Shown: positions 1-8,960, counted from the stretch's first letter. The stretch is DNA of 64,000 nucleotides from Limisphaerales bacterium (GCA_024761205.1 JAMASS010000009.1:28895-92894), one strand, 5' to 3'. The notes: a model not told the origin generated them from the sequence alone. Program-made: numbers and translations.

Positions 1-388
1 AACTGCCGGGTGTGCCTTGGCCCTGGGGTTCACTAAAACTCCCGGTGATCTTGTTCAGCGTCCAGTCGGTGAGGCCTTCGGGAAGCGGGCCGACGGTGAA
101 CTGTATCGCTGTCGATTCACCATTATAAAGAGGGAGGTCCCACTCCCAGCTCTGTCCCAAGTTGCTGACGGCGACGCTCTGAGCAGCGGCGTCAGGTTGG
201 AGGGCGAGGGCGGTCAGGAGGCCGGCGAGGGTGAGTTTAAGCCCTTGGCCTGTCCGCCGAGGGCGGTCTGTCTTCAAGCGATAAACTCGGGGGGGGGGGG
301 TACTCTCCGCGAATGTCCGGGTGAGGTTAATTCGGCTCCAGATTTCATCATCTCTGCACATAACATAAACGGTTAAAGTTTCATTCAT
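1..388 (-). CDS. N-terminus of secreted choice-of-anchor-like protein (partial, leaves window)
   Basis: Minus-strand frame open from the ATG at 386-388 to the left window edge, 129 codons without a stop. It reads in order: a 29-residue leader (MNETLTVYVM... ending TFAES), a Thr-Pro-Pro-Pro stretch made by a C homopolymer, an Arg-rich segment (RPRRTGQG), a hydrophobic signal peptide (LTLAGLLTALALQ) with a likely cleavage after AAAQ, then a mature start with SVAVSNLGQSW. That last motif resembles the start of choice-of-anchor R type domains in PEP-CTERM-like surface proteins; this is recall, not a search. The leader is upstream of, not part of, the signal peptide. With 12 C the leader and signal peptide are in one frame; any other length not divisible by three would break it. 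A TTG at 275-277 just after the tract is an alternative start giving a conventional signal peptide. The leader recurs in inverted orientation at the right end of the window. Confidence 0.6.
   Translation of the reverse strand, partial: MNETLTVYVMCRDDEIWSRINLTRTFAESTPPPRVYRLKTDRPRRTGQGLKLTLAGLLTALALQPDAAAQSVAVSNLGQSWEWDLPLYNGESTAIQFTVGPLPEGLTDWTLNKITGSFSEPQGQGTPGS
289..300. repeat. 12-nt G/C homopolymer inside the leader of the left-edge gene
   Basis: Twelve consecutive G on the given strand (C on the coding strand) between the conserved leader and the signal peptide. A tract of this length is prone to slipped-strand mispairing, so it could switch the reading frame between leader and signal peptide. 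It could also be partly a sequencing artefact. Confidence 0.8.
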
Positions 389-494
389 TCCCCCGGGCTC
401 ATTCAAAGCCGCTTGTCGGGAGACCGTTTCTCAGCAGACCTTCACGGGCGGAATCCGTCAAGGAGGAAACGTGATTTTTTTTCGGTTTTTTCTC
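301..494 (-). repeat. Leader element, copy 1 (inverted relative to copy 2 at 63756-63950)
   Basis: Read on the minus strand, this block begins with GAGAAAAAACCGAAAAA, contains TTTCCTCCTTGACG, then a G run, AATGAATGAAAC and the leader codons, and stops exactly at GAGAGT before the homopolymer. The right end of the window carries the same block on the plus strand. I counted 4 mismatches in the 87 nt from ATG to AGT, and clearly more (roughly one in five) in the approximately 100 nt before the ATG. In both copies a G run lies directly before the ATG, too close for a normal ribosome-binding site. Confidence 0.85.
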
Positions 495-878
495 AGCGGG
501 CGGCCCTCAGCGGTGGAACGGGGCGAGGATGGGCGGCGAGGCTGCTTGCAAGGATGTAGCGCAACTAGTGTTACAAACTGACCGCGTACTGCGACGCGGG
601 GCTAAGAGATGTCTATAATCTTGAGGCGGATTCGTGGGAGTTCATGGTTCAAGGCTTTGATAATCAGGTGTTGTTGACGACGGACGGCGGTTCTCGACGA
701 ATCGCACTGATGTGAAATGGGCGTGATTGGAACCACGGAAACTGAGAAGGGATGAGTCTCTGCAAAGCTATCGCTTTTGACTCGTTAGTTTAAGCATCAT
801 CTGCTGCGCTCGTGGCAATACTGCCGTCCGCGGAGCTTTAATTGCGTTTGTGTAGCACGGCGGGAGACTGAGGTTGGA
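495..878 (+). other. Intergenic stretch with a short 3' gene fragment (587-715)
   Basis: Little is recognisable here. A plus-strand frame at 587-715 reads like a protein C-terminus of about 42 residues (contains ADSWEFMVQGF and ends at a TGA) but has a stop just upstream and no start codon. I take it as a leftover 3' end of an unidentified gene. The remainder (716-878) shows no coding or structural signal that I can support. Confidence 0.35.
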
Positions 879-1616
879 TCAATGTCTTGCCGGTGGGGGT
901 TGCTTTTTGTGCTGGAGAAACCAGCGGTAAAGCTCTGAATTTGCGTAGCTTGCTGTCCAAGAGTCGTGTCCTGCCTCCGGATAAATGGTGAATTTCGGCG
1001 TTCCTCCCGCCTTCTCCATGCCTTGCACCATGTCTTGGGATTGAGAGATGGGGACCACTTTATCTTTGGCGCCATGAAAGACCCAAGCGGGCAGGTGTTT
1101 GATCCGGCGGGCGTAACGGGGATTGCCGCCGCCGCAGATGGGGGCAATGGCGGCGAACTCATGGGGGTAATTCACTGCTGTGTCCCACGTCCCGTATCCC
1201 CCCATGCTGAGGCCGGTGAGATACACGCGGTCCCGGTCGACTTTATGAGTGTCCATCACGTGTCTGACAAGGGCCATGATGTCCGGCGCGTTCCAGCGTT
1301 GTCCGCTCGGGCACTGGGGGGAGAGGACAATGAATCCGAAGTCCGGATCAGATTCCACAATCTTGGGCGGGCCGTGTCTTTTAACGCGCTCGATGTTGCT
1401 TCCTCGCTCACCGGCGCCGTGCAAAAAGACAATCATCGGCAAGGATTCGGCGGTTTCATACTGCTCCGGCAGATAGAGCAGGTAATCTAGGGATCGTCGG
1501 ATTTCGAAGCGGTCGGCTTTTTGACCGGCTCCGACTGGGGGCGCCGTATTGAAAAGGGCGATGAGCATGGCGAACAGCATGGCGTTGCGGTGGTTTCGAT
1601 ATGTATTGGTGGACAT
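879..1616 (-). CDS. Secreted alpha/beta hydrolase (dienelactone hydrolase / prolyl oligopeptidase-like esterase)
   Basis: 245 residues. An N-terminal hydrophobic stretch (about residues 13-30, AMLFAMLIALFNTAPPVGAG) looks like a signal peptide, so the enzyme is probably exported. The alpha/beta-hydrolase core follows: the strand and oxyanion region IVFLHGAGERG, the nucleophile elbow GLSMGGYG with the catalytic Ser, an acid residue in FHGAKDKVVP and the catalytic His in PEAGHDSW near the C-terminus. The length is typical of small PHB-depolymerase/feruloyl-esterase-like hydrolases in Verrucomicrobiota and Planctomycetes, which deacylate plant or algal polysaccharides; the real substrate cannot be read from the sequence. 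The gene stands alone: decayed genes lie upstream (1740-2838). A long plus-strand frame overlapping it (966-1490) is antisense shadow. Confidence 0.85.
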   Translation of the reverse strand: MSTNTYRNHRNAMLFAMLIALFNTAPPVGAGQKADRFEIRRSLDYLLYLPEQYETAESLPMIVFLHGAGERGSNIERVKRHGPPKIVESDPDFGFIVLSPQCPSGQRWNAPDIMALVRHVMDTHKVDRDRVYLTGLSMGGYGTWDTAVNYPHEFAAIAPICGGGNPRYARRIKHLPAWVFHGAKDKVVPISQSQDMVQGMEKAGGTPKFTIYPEAGHDSWTASYANSELYRWFLQHKKQPPPARH

Positions 1617-1739
1617 AGGATATATTTTTTGGTTTGGAACTCAGCTGGCGCTAACCTTACCCTGGCGACTTGTTTGAAGGGATCGAGTTCCGTTGGCATT
1701 CCGGAACCTTGAATTCCATCAAGTGGTCTGAAAGCGCCG

Positions 1740-2007
1740 ATTCCGTTTGTGCTCTATCAGCTCGGAGGGGTTGATGTCGAAGAAATGTTTGAATTCTTCG
1801 TTCCGGCATTCTCGATCAGAAGGCCCGCCAACTCTGGCGGTCGAGGTGCATTTCCGATGAGTTTTCGCGGATTAGAAAGTCCTCGCTCCACCATTTATCC
1901 AATGTTGTCAATCATGGCGTTCCAGGTCTTGGATCGAGACGCATTGATTTCGACCTCGATGGAGACGTTGGCGGCGCCAGCCGTAGTATTGTCTTTTGTT
2001 CATTCAT
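1740..2007 (-). pseudogene. Decayed SRPBCC / AHSA1-like protein
   Basis: Minus-strand remnants in two frames: first NVSIEVEINASRSKTWNAM, then after a TAA and a frame change WSEDFLIRENSSEMHLDR. Together these match the N-terminal half of START-like (activator of Hsp90 ATPase homologue / SRPBCC) proteins, where a beta strand with 'I.A....VW.A' is followed by 'WW...F'. The C-terminal half is not convincingly present. The start ATG at 2005-2007 overlaps the stop of the upstream pseudogene by 1-2 codons, so the two were probably co-transcribed before they decayed. The intergenic stretch 1617-1739 towards the hydrolase gene shows nothing else. Confidence 0.6.
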
Positions 2008-2838
2008 CTTGAGTGCTTTTTTGACTTCTGTGGATTTTGTCTTTGGGCTGTTTTTCAAGGTGTTTCAGCTGGGTCAGATTCTGAATATCCAAATTGATGT
2101 GGGTGACGGGTCGGAAACTGACTCGCTTTCTTGTAAAGGGCTTCGGAAGGCTGAATCACAGTGCCGTATGGTTCGAGCATGGCCGCATTGCTGGGATCCC
2201 AGTCGGATGAGCTGCAGACTCATGAGAGGATCATCAATATGGTGGAACTCGATGCTCGAGAATTCGATTATATCGATCTCGATATGATCAGTGGTGAAGT
2301 CCGTTCAGGAGTGATTCCAGCAGGGCTTCTGGGGTGTGGTAGAGGAAAAATGTGGCGTAGGGTAGTTTGACCTTGAGGATGCCCAGTACTTGCCTGTTGC
2401 TGGGTGTTTGAATCGTCAAGCATGCGAGGGTGGATGATGATTTGACTAGCTTCGTCTCTGGGATGTGATTGGAACTTGACGCCATTCATCCGTGACATTC
2501 GTTGGTTCCTTTGAAATTCTGTGCGGAAACGATGTCAGCAAAGGTAAAAAGATGTTCGAAGATCGCGCGAGTGATGCAGGCGCGCGAGGTTGAGTTGGCA
2601 CTCGTAGTTGAGCATGTCCTGCAGAGGTATCGCTCGCAAGTGCGGCAGATGGCGCCACTCACTTGCATTGAGTTATAGGCGGAAATGCTTTTGGAAATGA
2701 TTTCAGCGGCTCTCCCTGGGTAAAGAACCAAAGTATGGCTTCCTGTCCGGTGCCGATTTTCGCAAAGGTTCCGTATCGCTTGGCATCCAGATTGAGGGCC
2801 AGTGCTTTGCCGCAGGTGTCTGGTTCTTCGGTTGGCAT
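2000..2838 (-). pseudogene. Decayed conserved protein of the family often labelled nicotinate-nucleotide adenylyltransferase / TonB-box-like
   Basis: Starts at the ATG at 2836-2838 (MPTEEPDTCGKALALNLDAK), which matches the very characteristic N-terminus of a roughly 480-residue conserved bacterial protein. Further matching blocks appear in order but in changing frames: ISKSISAYNSMQVS, GVKFQSHPRDEASQIIIH, LGILKVKLPYATFFLYHTP, EFSSIEFHHIDDPLMSLQL, TVIQPSEALYKK and FRPVTHINLDIQNLTQLKH, ending with a TGA at 2000-2002. At least four frame changes and an early stop make it non-functional. Only about the first 280 residues of the usual length are represented before the SRPBCC-like remnant begins. 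The database name of this family is, as far as I recall, not experimentally supported. Confidence 0.7.
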
Positions 2839-3264
2839 GGCGTTAATTGCTGGGTGAAGATTTAGTTTGTGCTCGGATGGCTAGGGGGGCTGCTATTCAC
2901 TTTTGATTTGGCGCGAAGGGTGGGTTGCCATGCGATGAATCCCGCCAAGATGCTTGTCGATAACTCTATAGGTCCTCAAGATGTCGGTTGATGCAATTGT
3001 TTGATGATTCACGTGAATCATGTTTTCGACTAGTCGGTATCCTCCGACTCACCTTGTTGTCGGTATGACTTTGGATGGACTTGAGTGAGGTAAGTTGCTG
3101 TGAGGCAACGCAGAGGCTAGGCTGCGCAGTCCAGGATGATCTTCGGGGTGGACCACTTGCACACTTTTACCCGCACTCTTTTGGTCGTTGGGGGGTGTGG
3201 GTGGTTGAATTGACAGTGAGGCTTGAGGGCAATTAGATTCCTCATTTCGGTATTTCCTAGTTTT
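2839..3264. other. Intergenic region upstream of PSD1 gene
   Basis: About 425 nt with only short frames. It must hold the promoter of the PSD1-DUF1501 operon, but I see no clear -35/-10 pair, operator or RNA element. A TTG at 3223 extends the PSD1 frame upstream without a better ribosome-binding site. Confidence 0.4.
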
Positions 3265-6200
3265 ATGGGCAGAACCAGAGACTTAATCAGGATCGTTAAC
3301 CTGCAGCGATGGGGGTCCGCTGTTTTGGCGGGGACGCTCCTTGGTCCCCTGTTGATGGTGGTCCCGTGGGGCAGGGCGGCTGCGCCGTTGTCTTTCAACC
3401 AAGATATTCGACCGATCCTTTCTGAAAATTGTTTTCTTTGTCATGGCCCCGACGAAGAGGGACGGAAGGCGGACCTACGACTAGACGAATCAGGCAGTGC
3501 TTTTGCCGATCGAGACGGTATTCAAGCGATTGTGCCAAGCAATCCGGAGGAGAGCGAGTTGATCCGTCGAATTCTAACCGATGATTTGGACGCTCGAATG
3601 CCGCCGGAGGACTCTGAACGAATCCTGACAAATGAGGAGAAGGAACTACTAAAAGCCTGGATTGCTGCCGGGGCTAAGTATGAGCGGCATTGGGCTTTTG
3701 AACCCATAGTCAAGCCGGTGGTGCCCGATGTCCCTGACGATACTCTTTGCGCCAACCCGATTGACCGATTCATTCTCGCCCGGTTGCGCGAGCTTGATCT
3801 TGATTTTTCCCTGGAGGTCAGCAGGGAGAAGTTGATACGCCGCGTGAGTTTTGACCTAACCGGCTTGCCACCGACGGTCGATGAGATTGACGGCTTCTTA
3901 AACGATCTTGAGTTTGGGAGCTATGAGCGTTTGGTGGATCGGTTGTTGCAGCGAGAATCGTATGGCGAACGCTTGGCCTCTGAGTGGCTGGATGTGGCGC
4001 GGTATTCAGATACTTATGGGTATCAAGTGGATCGGGATCGTTTTGTCTGGCCGTGGCGGGATTGGGTCATTGAAGCTTTTAATGCCAACCTTCCCTACGA
4101 CGAGTTTATGACCTGGCAGATCGCAGGAGATCTATTGCCCGGAGCGAATGAACGCCAAATTTTGGCAACTACCTTCAATCGTTTACATCCGCAAAAGGTA
4201 GAGGGCGGCAGCGTGCCGGAAGAATTCCGAGTCGAGTATGTAGCGGACCGGACGCAGACTTTTGCGACGGCGTTTATGGGACTGACGCTGGAGTGCGCTC
4301 GGTGTCATGATCACAAGTATGATCCGCTGAAGCAAAAGGAGTATTATCAACTGACGTCGTTTTTCGCGAACATCGATGAGGCGGGGCTTTATTCCTACTT
4401 TACCGATTCGATCCCCACGCCAACATTGGTTCTTGGACCGAAAGAAAGCCAGGAGCAGCTTCGCATATTGCGAGAGGAGACATTACCCGAGCGGATTGAA
4501 GCCGTGGCGAATACGGTCAAAGAAGCCGGGAAGGCGTTTGAATCTTGGCTCACGGACGGAAGGGGAACCGAGGAGGCCATCAAATCAAGCGTAGCTTACT
4601 TCGACTTTGAATCCATTGAAGATGGCAAAATTCCCAATCTGTGGGAGGCCGGGAAACCGGCGACCACAGCCGCGGCAAATCAACAAGTTGCCGGGAAGGA
4701 AGGGTTTGGCCTGGCGTTGACGGGGGATGATGAAGTGGACTTAAAGGTGGGGAATTTTCCCCGACATCAACCCTTCAGTTTTTCTCTTTGGGTCAAGCTT
4801 CCGGAATCCTATGACCGGTCGGTCATCTTTCATCGTTCTCGGGCGTGGACGGATGCTGCCAGTCGCGGTTACCAATATCTAATCAAGGAAGGAAACCCCA
4901 GCTTTTCACTGATTCACTTTTGGCCGGGGAATGCGATCCGAGTCCGCGGCCGCAATCCCTTACCGGTGGGCCGGTTTGTTCATCTGGGGGTGACCTATGA
5001 CGGCTCCTCTCGAGCGGAGGGCATTCGTCTGTTTGTCGACGGCGAGGCGATTGAACTCACGATGGTCAGGGATTGCCTGACCAAGAACATTACTGGGGGT
5101 GGTCATGATCACGTGGCCATCGGGGCTCGGTTCCGGGACAAGGGTTTCAAGGGAGGGGTGGTCGATGAGTTCCGGATATTCGACCGAGAGTTGGCGCCGG
5201 TGGAGATGCGCCATCTTTTTGACGGTGAGACGCTTTCCATCCTAAGGGAGAAGTCGGTGGAGGCGCTGTCCGAGAAGGAGAAGGACCTGTTAAGAGCTTA
5301 TTTCTTTTTGGCCATTGACCCTCAGGTTGCGGCGGTGCGGGATGAGTTGAAAGCGGTTCGGAGTCAGATGGCGCAGATTGAGGATGGCTTGCAGGAAATC
5401 ATGGTGATGAAGGAGCGGTCCCATGCACGAACCTCCTATCTGTTGAGTCGGGGCGCTTACGATGCCCGCTCGGAACCCGTGGTTAACGAAACCCCGGCGG
5501 TACTGCCTGGTTTTCCAGAGGACCAGTCGCGGAATCGTCTTGGCTTGGCGAAATGGCTCGCCTTGCCGTCGCATCCGCTAACGGCAAGAGTGGCGGTGAA
5601 CCGCTATTGGCAGATGATTTTTGGTCAGGGCCTCGTCAGAACACCCGAGGATTTTGGCAGTCAAGGGAGTCCGCCTTCCCATCCGGAATTGTTAGATTGG
5701 TTGGCTGCGGATTTCATTGAGAATGGGTGGAACGTCAAACGATTATTGCGCCAGATGGTGGTGTCAATGACTTATCGACAAAGCTCTACGGTGAGTGCTG
5801 AGTTGATGCGACGGGATCCCGAGAATCTTTGGTTGGCGTGGGCTCCACGATATCGTCTGCCGGCCGAGATGATCCGTGACAATGCCTTGGCTGTGAGTGG
5901 GTTGCTGGTCGACAAAATTGGCGGCCCGCCGGTCAAACCTTACGAGGTGGCCGTCTCATTCAAGCCGACGAAAGTGGACGAGGGCGAGGGGCTTTACCGA
6001 AGGAGTCTTTACACCTATTGGAAACGAACCGGGCCTGCGCCAGTGATGATGGCGTTGGATGCGTCAAAGCGGGATGTGTGTTCCGTACGGCGTGAAACCA
6101 CAACGACGCCACTCCAGTCGTTTGTATTTATGAACGATCCACAGTTTGTGGAAGCGGCGCGACATCTGGCGCTAGCGGTGATGGATAGCAGTGCCAAGGA

Positions 6201-6453
6201 TGATGCCGAGCGGCTGGATCACGTCTTCCGGCAACTCACTAGTCGGCACGCAAAACCCGCGGAATTGGCCGTGCTCGGAAAATTGTTCCAAGAACAGAAA
6301 GATTATTTTGCAGCGGACGTAGAACGGGTGAAGGCATTTCTTTCAGTGGGTTCGAGTGCGTTGTCAGAAGAAAAGCAGACGGTGGATTTGGCGGCTCTGG
6401 CTGTGGTCGCCTCGGGAGTGATGAGTCATGATGAATGCATCATGAAATGGTAA
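3265..6453 (+). CDS. PSCyt1 / DUF1549 / LamG / DUF1553 (PSD1) secreted cytochrome-like protein
   Basis: 1062 residues from the ATG at 3265 (an in-frame TTG at 3223 gives 1076). The ATG was chosen because the protein then begins with a basic n-region and a hydrophobic signal (about residues 17-35). A PSCyt1-type haem motif CFLCHG lies at about residues 56-61, then the DUF1549 domain with a second CxxCH (CARCHDHKYDP) and the DUF1553 domain in the last 350 residues (ARVAVNRYWQMIFG, PETTTTPLQ-like TTTTPLQSFVFMND). Between them, at about residues 440-690, is a concanavalin-like LamG domain (FSFSLWVKLP, GGVVDEFRIFDREL), an insertion many paralogues lack. In PVC bacteria such proteins are paired with DUF1501 proteins; their exact role is unknown, polysaccharide breakdown being a common guess. 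Its stop overlaps the start of the DUF1501 gene by 7 nt, indicating translational coupling. Confidence 0.9.
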   Translation: MGRTRDLIRIVNLQRWGSAVLAGTLLGPLLMVVPWGRAAAPLSFNQDIRPILSENCFLCHGPDEEGRKADLRLDESGSAFADRDGIQAIVPSNPEESELIRRILTDDLDARMPPEDSERILTNEEKELLKAWIAAGAKYERHWAFEPIVKPVVPDVPDDTLCANPIDRFILARLRELDLDFSLEVSREKLIRRVSFDLTGLPPTVDEIDGFLNDLEFGSYERLVDRLLQRESYGERLASEWLDVARYSDTYGYQVDRDRFVWPWRDWVIEAFNANLPYDEFMTWQIAGDLLPGANERQILATTFNRLHPQKVEGGSVPEEFRVEYVADRTQTFATAFMGLTLECARCHDHKYDPLKQKEYYQLTSFFANIDEAGLYSYFTDSIPTPTLVLGPKESQEQLRILREETLPERIEAVANTVKEAGKAFESWLTDGRGTEEAIKSSVAYFDFESIEDGKIPNLWEAGKPATTAAANQQVAGKEGFGLALTGDDEVDLKVGNFPRHQPFSFSLWVKLPESYDRSVIFHRSRAWTDAASRGYQYLIKEGNPSFSLIHFWPGNAIRVRGRNPLPVGRFVHLGVTYDGSSRAEGIRLFVDGEAIELTMVRDCLTKNITGGGHDHVAIGARFRDKGFKGGVVDEFRIFDRELAPVEMRHLFDGETLSILREKSVEALSEKEKDLLRAYFFLAIDPQVAAVRDELKAVRSQMAQIEDGLQEIMVMKERSHARTSYLLSRGAYDARSEPVVNETPAVLPGFPEDQSRNRLGLAKWLALPSHPLTARVAVNRYWQMIFGQGLVRTPEDFGSQGSPPSHPELLDWLAADFIENGWNVKRLLRQMVVSMTYRQSSTVSAELMRRDPENLWLAWAPRYRLPAEMIRDNALAVSGLLVDKIGGPPVKPYEVAVSFKPTKVDEGEGLYRRSLYTYWKRTGPAPVMMALDASKRDVCSVRRETTTTPLQSFVFMNDPQFVEAARHLALAVMDSSAKDDAERLDHVFRQLTSRHAKPAELAVLGKLFQEQKDYFAADVERVKAFLSVGSSALSEEKQTVDLAALAVVASGVMSHDECIMKW

Positions 6454-7940
6454 CGAAAGCGAATGCGATGCAACAACTGATTTCTAATGACCCGCGATGC
6501 GCTGGATATGAGTCCCCGATAGGCATGGGACGTCGGCAGTTTCTGCGCCAGTTTGGCATGGGGCTCGGGGCGTTGGCTCTGGCCGATATGGGGTTCTCCC
6601 TTTCGCAGGCGGCAGAGCCGCTAGGTGCGCAGGATTCCCTGGGCTTGTGCCATTTCGCCCCGAAGGCGAAGCGGGTGATCTATCTATTTCAGAGTGGGGG
6701 TCCCTCGCAAATTGATCTGTACGATCCCAAGCCGGAGTTGAGCCGCCGGCACGGCGAGGAGCTGCCAGAGTCTGTGCGTCGGGGGCAGCGACTCACTGCC
6801 ATGTCTGGAAATCAGGCCAGTTTGCCGATGGCCGGGTCACCGTTTAAGTTTGAGCGCCACGGCCAGAGCGGAATTCAAATCTGTGAGATCTTACCGAATG
6901 TCGCAAGTATTGTGGATGATATCTGTGTTGTTCGCTCGATGTATACCGAGGCGATCAATCATGGTCCCGGAGTGACTTTCATGCAGACGGGATCGCAGTT
7001 CCCGGGCCGGCCCAGCATGGGCGCTTGGCTGAGCTATGGGTTGGGCGCCTTGAACGCGAACCTCCCTTCTTTCGTGGTGCTCGTGACAAAAGACAAGGGA
7101 GGCCAGCCTTTGGTGTCGCGGCTGTGGGGCAGCGGATTCCTGCCGTCGAAGTTTCAAGGCGTTCGCTTTCGCTCCGGCAAGGATCCGGTCTTGTACTTGA
7201 ATAATCCTGCGGGCATCAATGCCGAGGGGCGACGCATTATGCTGAATCGTCTGAGGGAATTGCATGAGCTGCAGCTTGACGAGTCCGAGAATGCGGGGAT
7301 TGAAAACCGGATTGCACAGTATGAAATGGCTTTTCGAATGCAGATGTCGATTCCCGAGGTTTTTGATTTGTCGGACGAACCGAAGTCCGTCTTAGCGAAT
7401 TACGGTGAGGATGTGAAGAAGCCGGGTTCGTTTGCGGCTAATTGCTTGTTGGCGCGGCGTTTGGCAGAGCGCGGCGTGCGCTTCATTCAGTTGTATCATC
7501 CGGGATGGGACCAACATGGCGGCCTCCAGGGTGGCATTACGAAACAGTGCCAAGAAACCGATCAACCTTCAGCGGCTCTGGTCAAAGATCTGAAGGAGCG
7601 GGGGATGTTGGACAATACCTTGGTGATTTGGGGCGGTGAGTTTGGCCGCACGAATTATTGTCAGGGTAAGCTGACCGAAGAGAGTTTCGGGCGCGATCAT
7701 CATCCGAAGTGTTTCAGTCTTTGGATGGCGGGCGGTGGAATCAAGCCGGGCACTGTTTTTGGAACCACCGATCCCTTTGGCTACAATGTAGTTGAAGACG
7801 GCGTTCACATCCATGATTTCCATGCGACTCTGTTGCATTTGCTAGGGATTGACCACGAGCGGCTCACCTTTAAGTATCAAGGCCGGCAATTTCGTTTGAC
7901 TGATGTTCATGGAAGAGTATTGCGACCGATTCTCGCCTAG
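6447..7940 (+). CDS. DUF1501 domain protein with Tat signal, PSD1 partner
   Basis: 497 residues from the ATG at 6447 (ATG at 6435 is also possible). The N-terminus carries a twin-arginine motif, GRRQFLRQFG, followed by GLGALALADMGFSLSQA, so export by the Tat pathway is likely. The DUF1501 signatures follow: IYLFQSGGPSQIDLYDPKP, NHGPGVTFMQTGSQFPGRPS, RGVRFIQLYHPGWDQHGG, LVIWGGEFGRTNYCQG, GRDHHPKCFSLWMAGGGIK, and HDFHATLLHLLGIDH at the C-terminus. The family is a sulfatase/alkaline-phosphatase-fold protein, here with the His/Asp residues retained. The start codon lies inside the last codons of the PSD1 gene (overlap ATGGTAA), the usual operon arrangement for this pair in Planctomycetes and Verrucomicrobiota. 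The remaining 100 nt after the stop contain no obvious terminator. Confidence 0.9.
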   Translation: MVTKANAMQQLISNDPRCAGYESPIGMGRRQFLRQFGMGLGALALADMGFSLSQAAEPLGAQDSLGLCHFAPKAKRVIYLFQSGGPSQIDLYDPKPELSRRHGEELPESVRRGQRLTAMSGNQASLPMAGSPFKFERHGQSGIQICEILPNVASIVDDICVVRSMYTEAINHGPGVTFMQTGSQFPGRPSMGAWLSYGLGALNANLPSFVVLVTKDKGGQPLVSRLWGSGFLPSKFQGVRFRSGKDPVLYLNNPAGINAEGRRIMLNRLRELHELQLDESENAGIENRIAQYEMAFRMQMSIPEVFDLSDEPKSVLANYGEDVKKPGSFAANCLLARRLAERGVRFIQLYHPGWDQHGGLQGGITKQCQETDQPSAALVKDLKERGMLDNTLVIWGGEFGRTNYCQGKLTEESFGRDHHPKCFSLWMAGGGIKPGTVFGTTDPFGYNVVEDGVHIHDFHATLLHLLGIDHERLTFKYQGRQFRLTDVHGRVLRPILA

Positions 7941-8049
7941 TTCAAAAGCAAACTGCCACTCATAGGGAGCCATGAGACGCTGTCTTTATTATCTTCGCAA
8001 TGAAAGTTAGGGGCTTGTAGAGCCTTTGGCGCCGAGGGGATACCGGACT

Positions 8050-8344
8050 ACCTCAAGAAGGGGCCGAGAATTATCTTTTTGGGGTTCGATTATGGCTGCC
8101 GGTGACTACATAGCCATCATTGATGCCCAACTGCGACGGGTTTGCAGCAGGACGTCCCTGAGTTGATTAAATTGCGGGAGAGTCAACCTGACTACGCCAT
8201 GTCGGGAAATGGTGTCCACATGAATCGAGACAATCACCGCCTTTTGGTTAGGAGTTTGTTGGATGAGTGGGGCGTCAAACTGGAGTCTGATTTTCTGAAA
8301 ACCTCGTCAACTTTTGTCATCAGCACTCCATGCAAACTTGGCTG
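8050..8344 (+). pseudogene. Decayed SGNH/GDSL hydrolase (remnant A)
   Basis: Plus-strand fragments: RIIFLG followed after a frame change by AAGDYIAIIDAQLRR, matching the N-terminal block 'I.LGDSIT..G.Y......L' of secreted SGNH esterases. After a large internal deletion comes QQDVPELIKLRESQPDYAMS and GNGVHMNRDNHRLLVRSLL, matching the C-terminal 'D.VH.N..GH' catalytic block. The nucleophile Ser region is degraded (GFDYG instead of GDSI) and the middle of the protein is missing. Only about 100 of the usual 220-250 residues are represented. Confidence 0.55.
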
Positions 8345-8349
8345 ACTCA

Positions 8350-8960
8350 CGTCGCACAATAAGGCAGCCAAGCTTGAATGAACGATTGAGGGAACGCTTT
8401 GCTAAAGAGTGTGAGACTGTGTTGCCAAGCCTCATTCAACGACTTGGCTAGTTGTGATATCAGGAGCTGGTCGACTTGGGCGTGGGCTTCGGATTCCCAG
8501 CGGATGCTGTTGATGTCGCTGGTTTGGATGCCGTCACCCAGATTGAGGAAGTCGCAGCCTAGTTCGATAACGAATCTCTGGTGATGTAGGATGAGTGCTC
8601 TTGATTTTTCTGCGCCTCCCTTAAAACGGTCGGCGACTTCTGAGTTTGCCAAGCGGGGCGGTGCCAGGGGGGATTTGAAGCGCTTGTCCGGCTGGTCCAG
8701 TTTCGCTCTTTTGAACTATCTTGACCGAGACGGAAGTGCCCTTGGCGATATCGAAAGTGCTGAGCGAAAACACTTTTTAAGATCATTGGTGCCGAGGAGA
8801 ATAACGGCTTGATCCAGCGGGGCAATTCCAAGCAGGGATTTAGATACTCCTTTCCGCTTCGGTAACCCCAACAATGGTATCTAGCCTAGCCATACGGTCG
8901 TCCGTCCATTTGGGTCTTTTCGATCACGCAGAAATCGCTCCGAGCCGGACCTGCAAAATG
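8350..8960 (-). pseudogene. Decayed SGNH/GDSL hydrolase (remnant B)
   Basis: Minus-strand remnants in several frames: DFCVIEKTQM, a GRTTVW-like block, GVTEAERSI, then AVILLGTNDLKKCF (the conserved 'LGTND' block III of SGNH hydrolases), SLSTFDIAKG, VKIVQKSETGPAGQA, ADRFKGGAEKSRAL, ELGCDFLNLGDGIQTSDI and RWESEAHAQVDQ (position of the Asp-x-x-His block, here degraded to S-x-R-W). The order and spacing are those of arylesterase-like SGNH enzymes of about 210-220 residues. The N-terminus with the nucleophile Ser cannot be found. It faces remnant A tail to tail. Confidence 0.65.

Noticed and set aside
966..1490. 174-codon plus-strand frame opposite the alpha/beta hydrolase
   Set aside because: The minus-strand frame has the catalytic triad and a signal peptide; this one has no motif.
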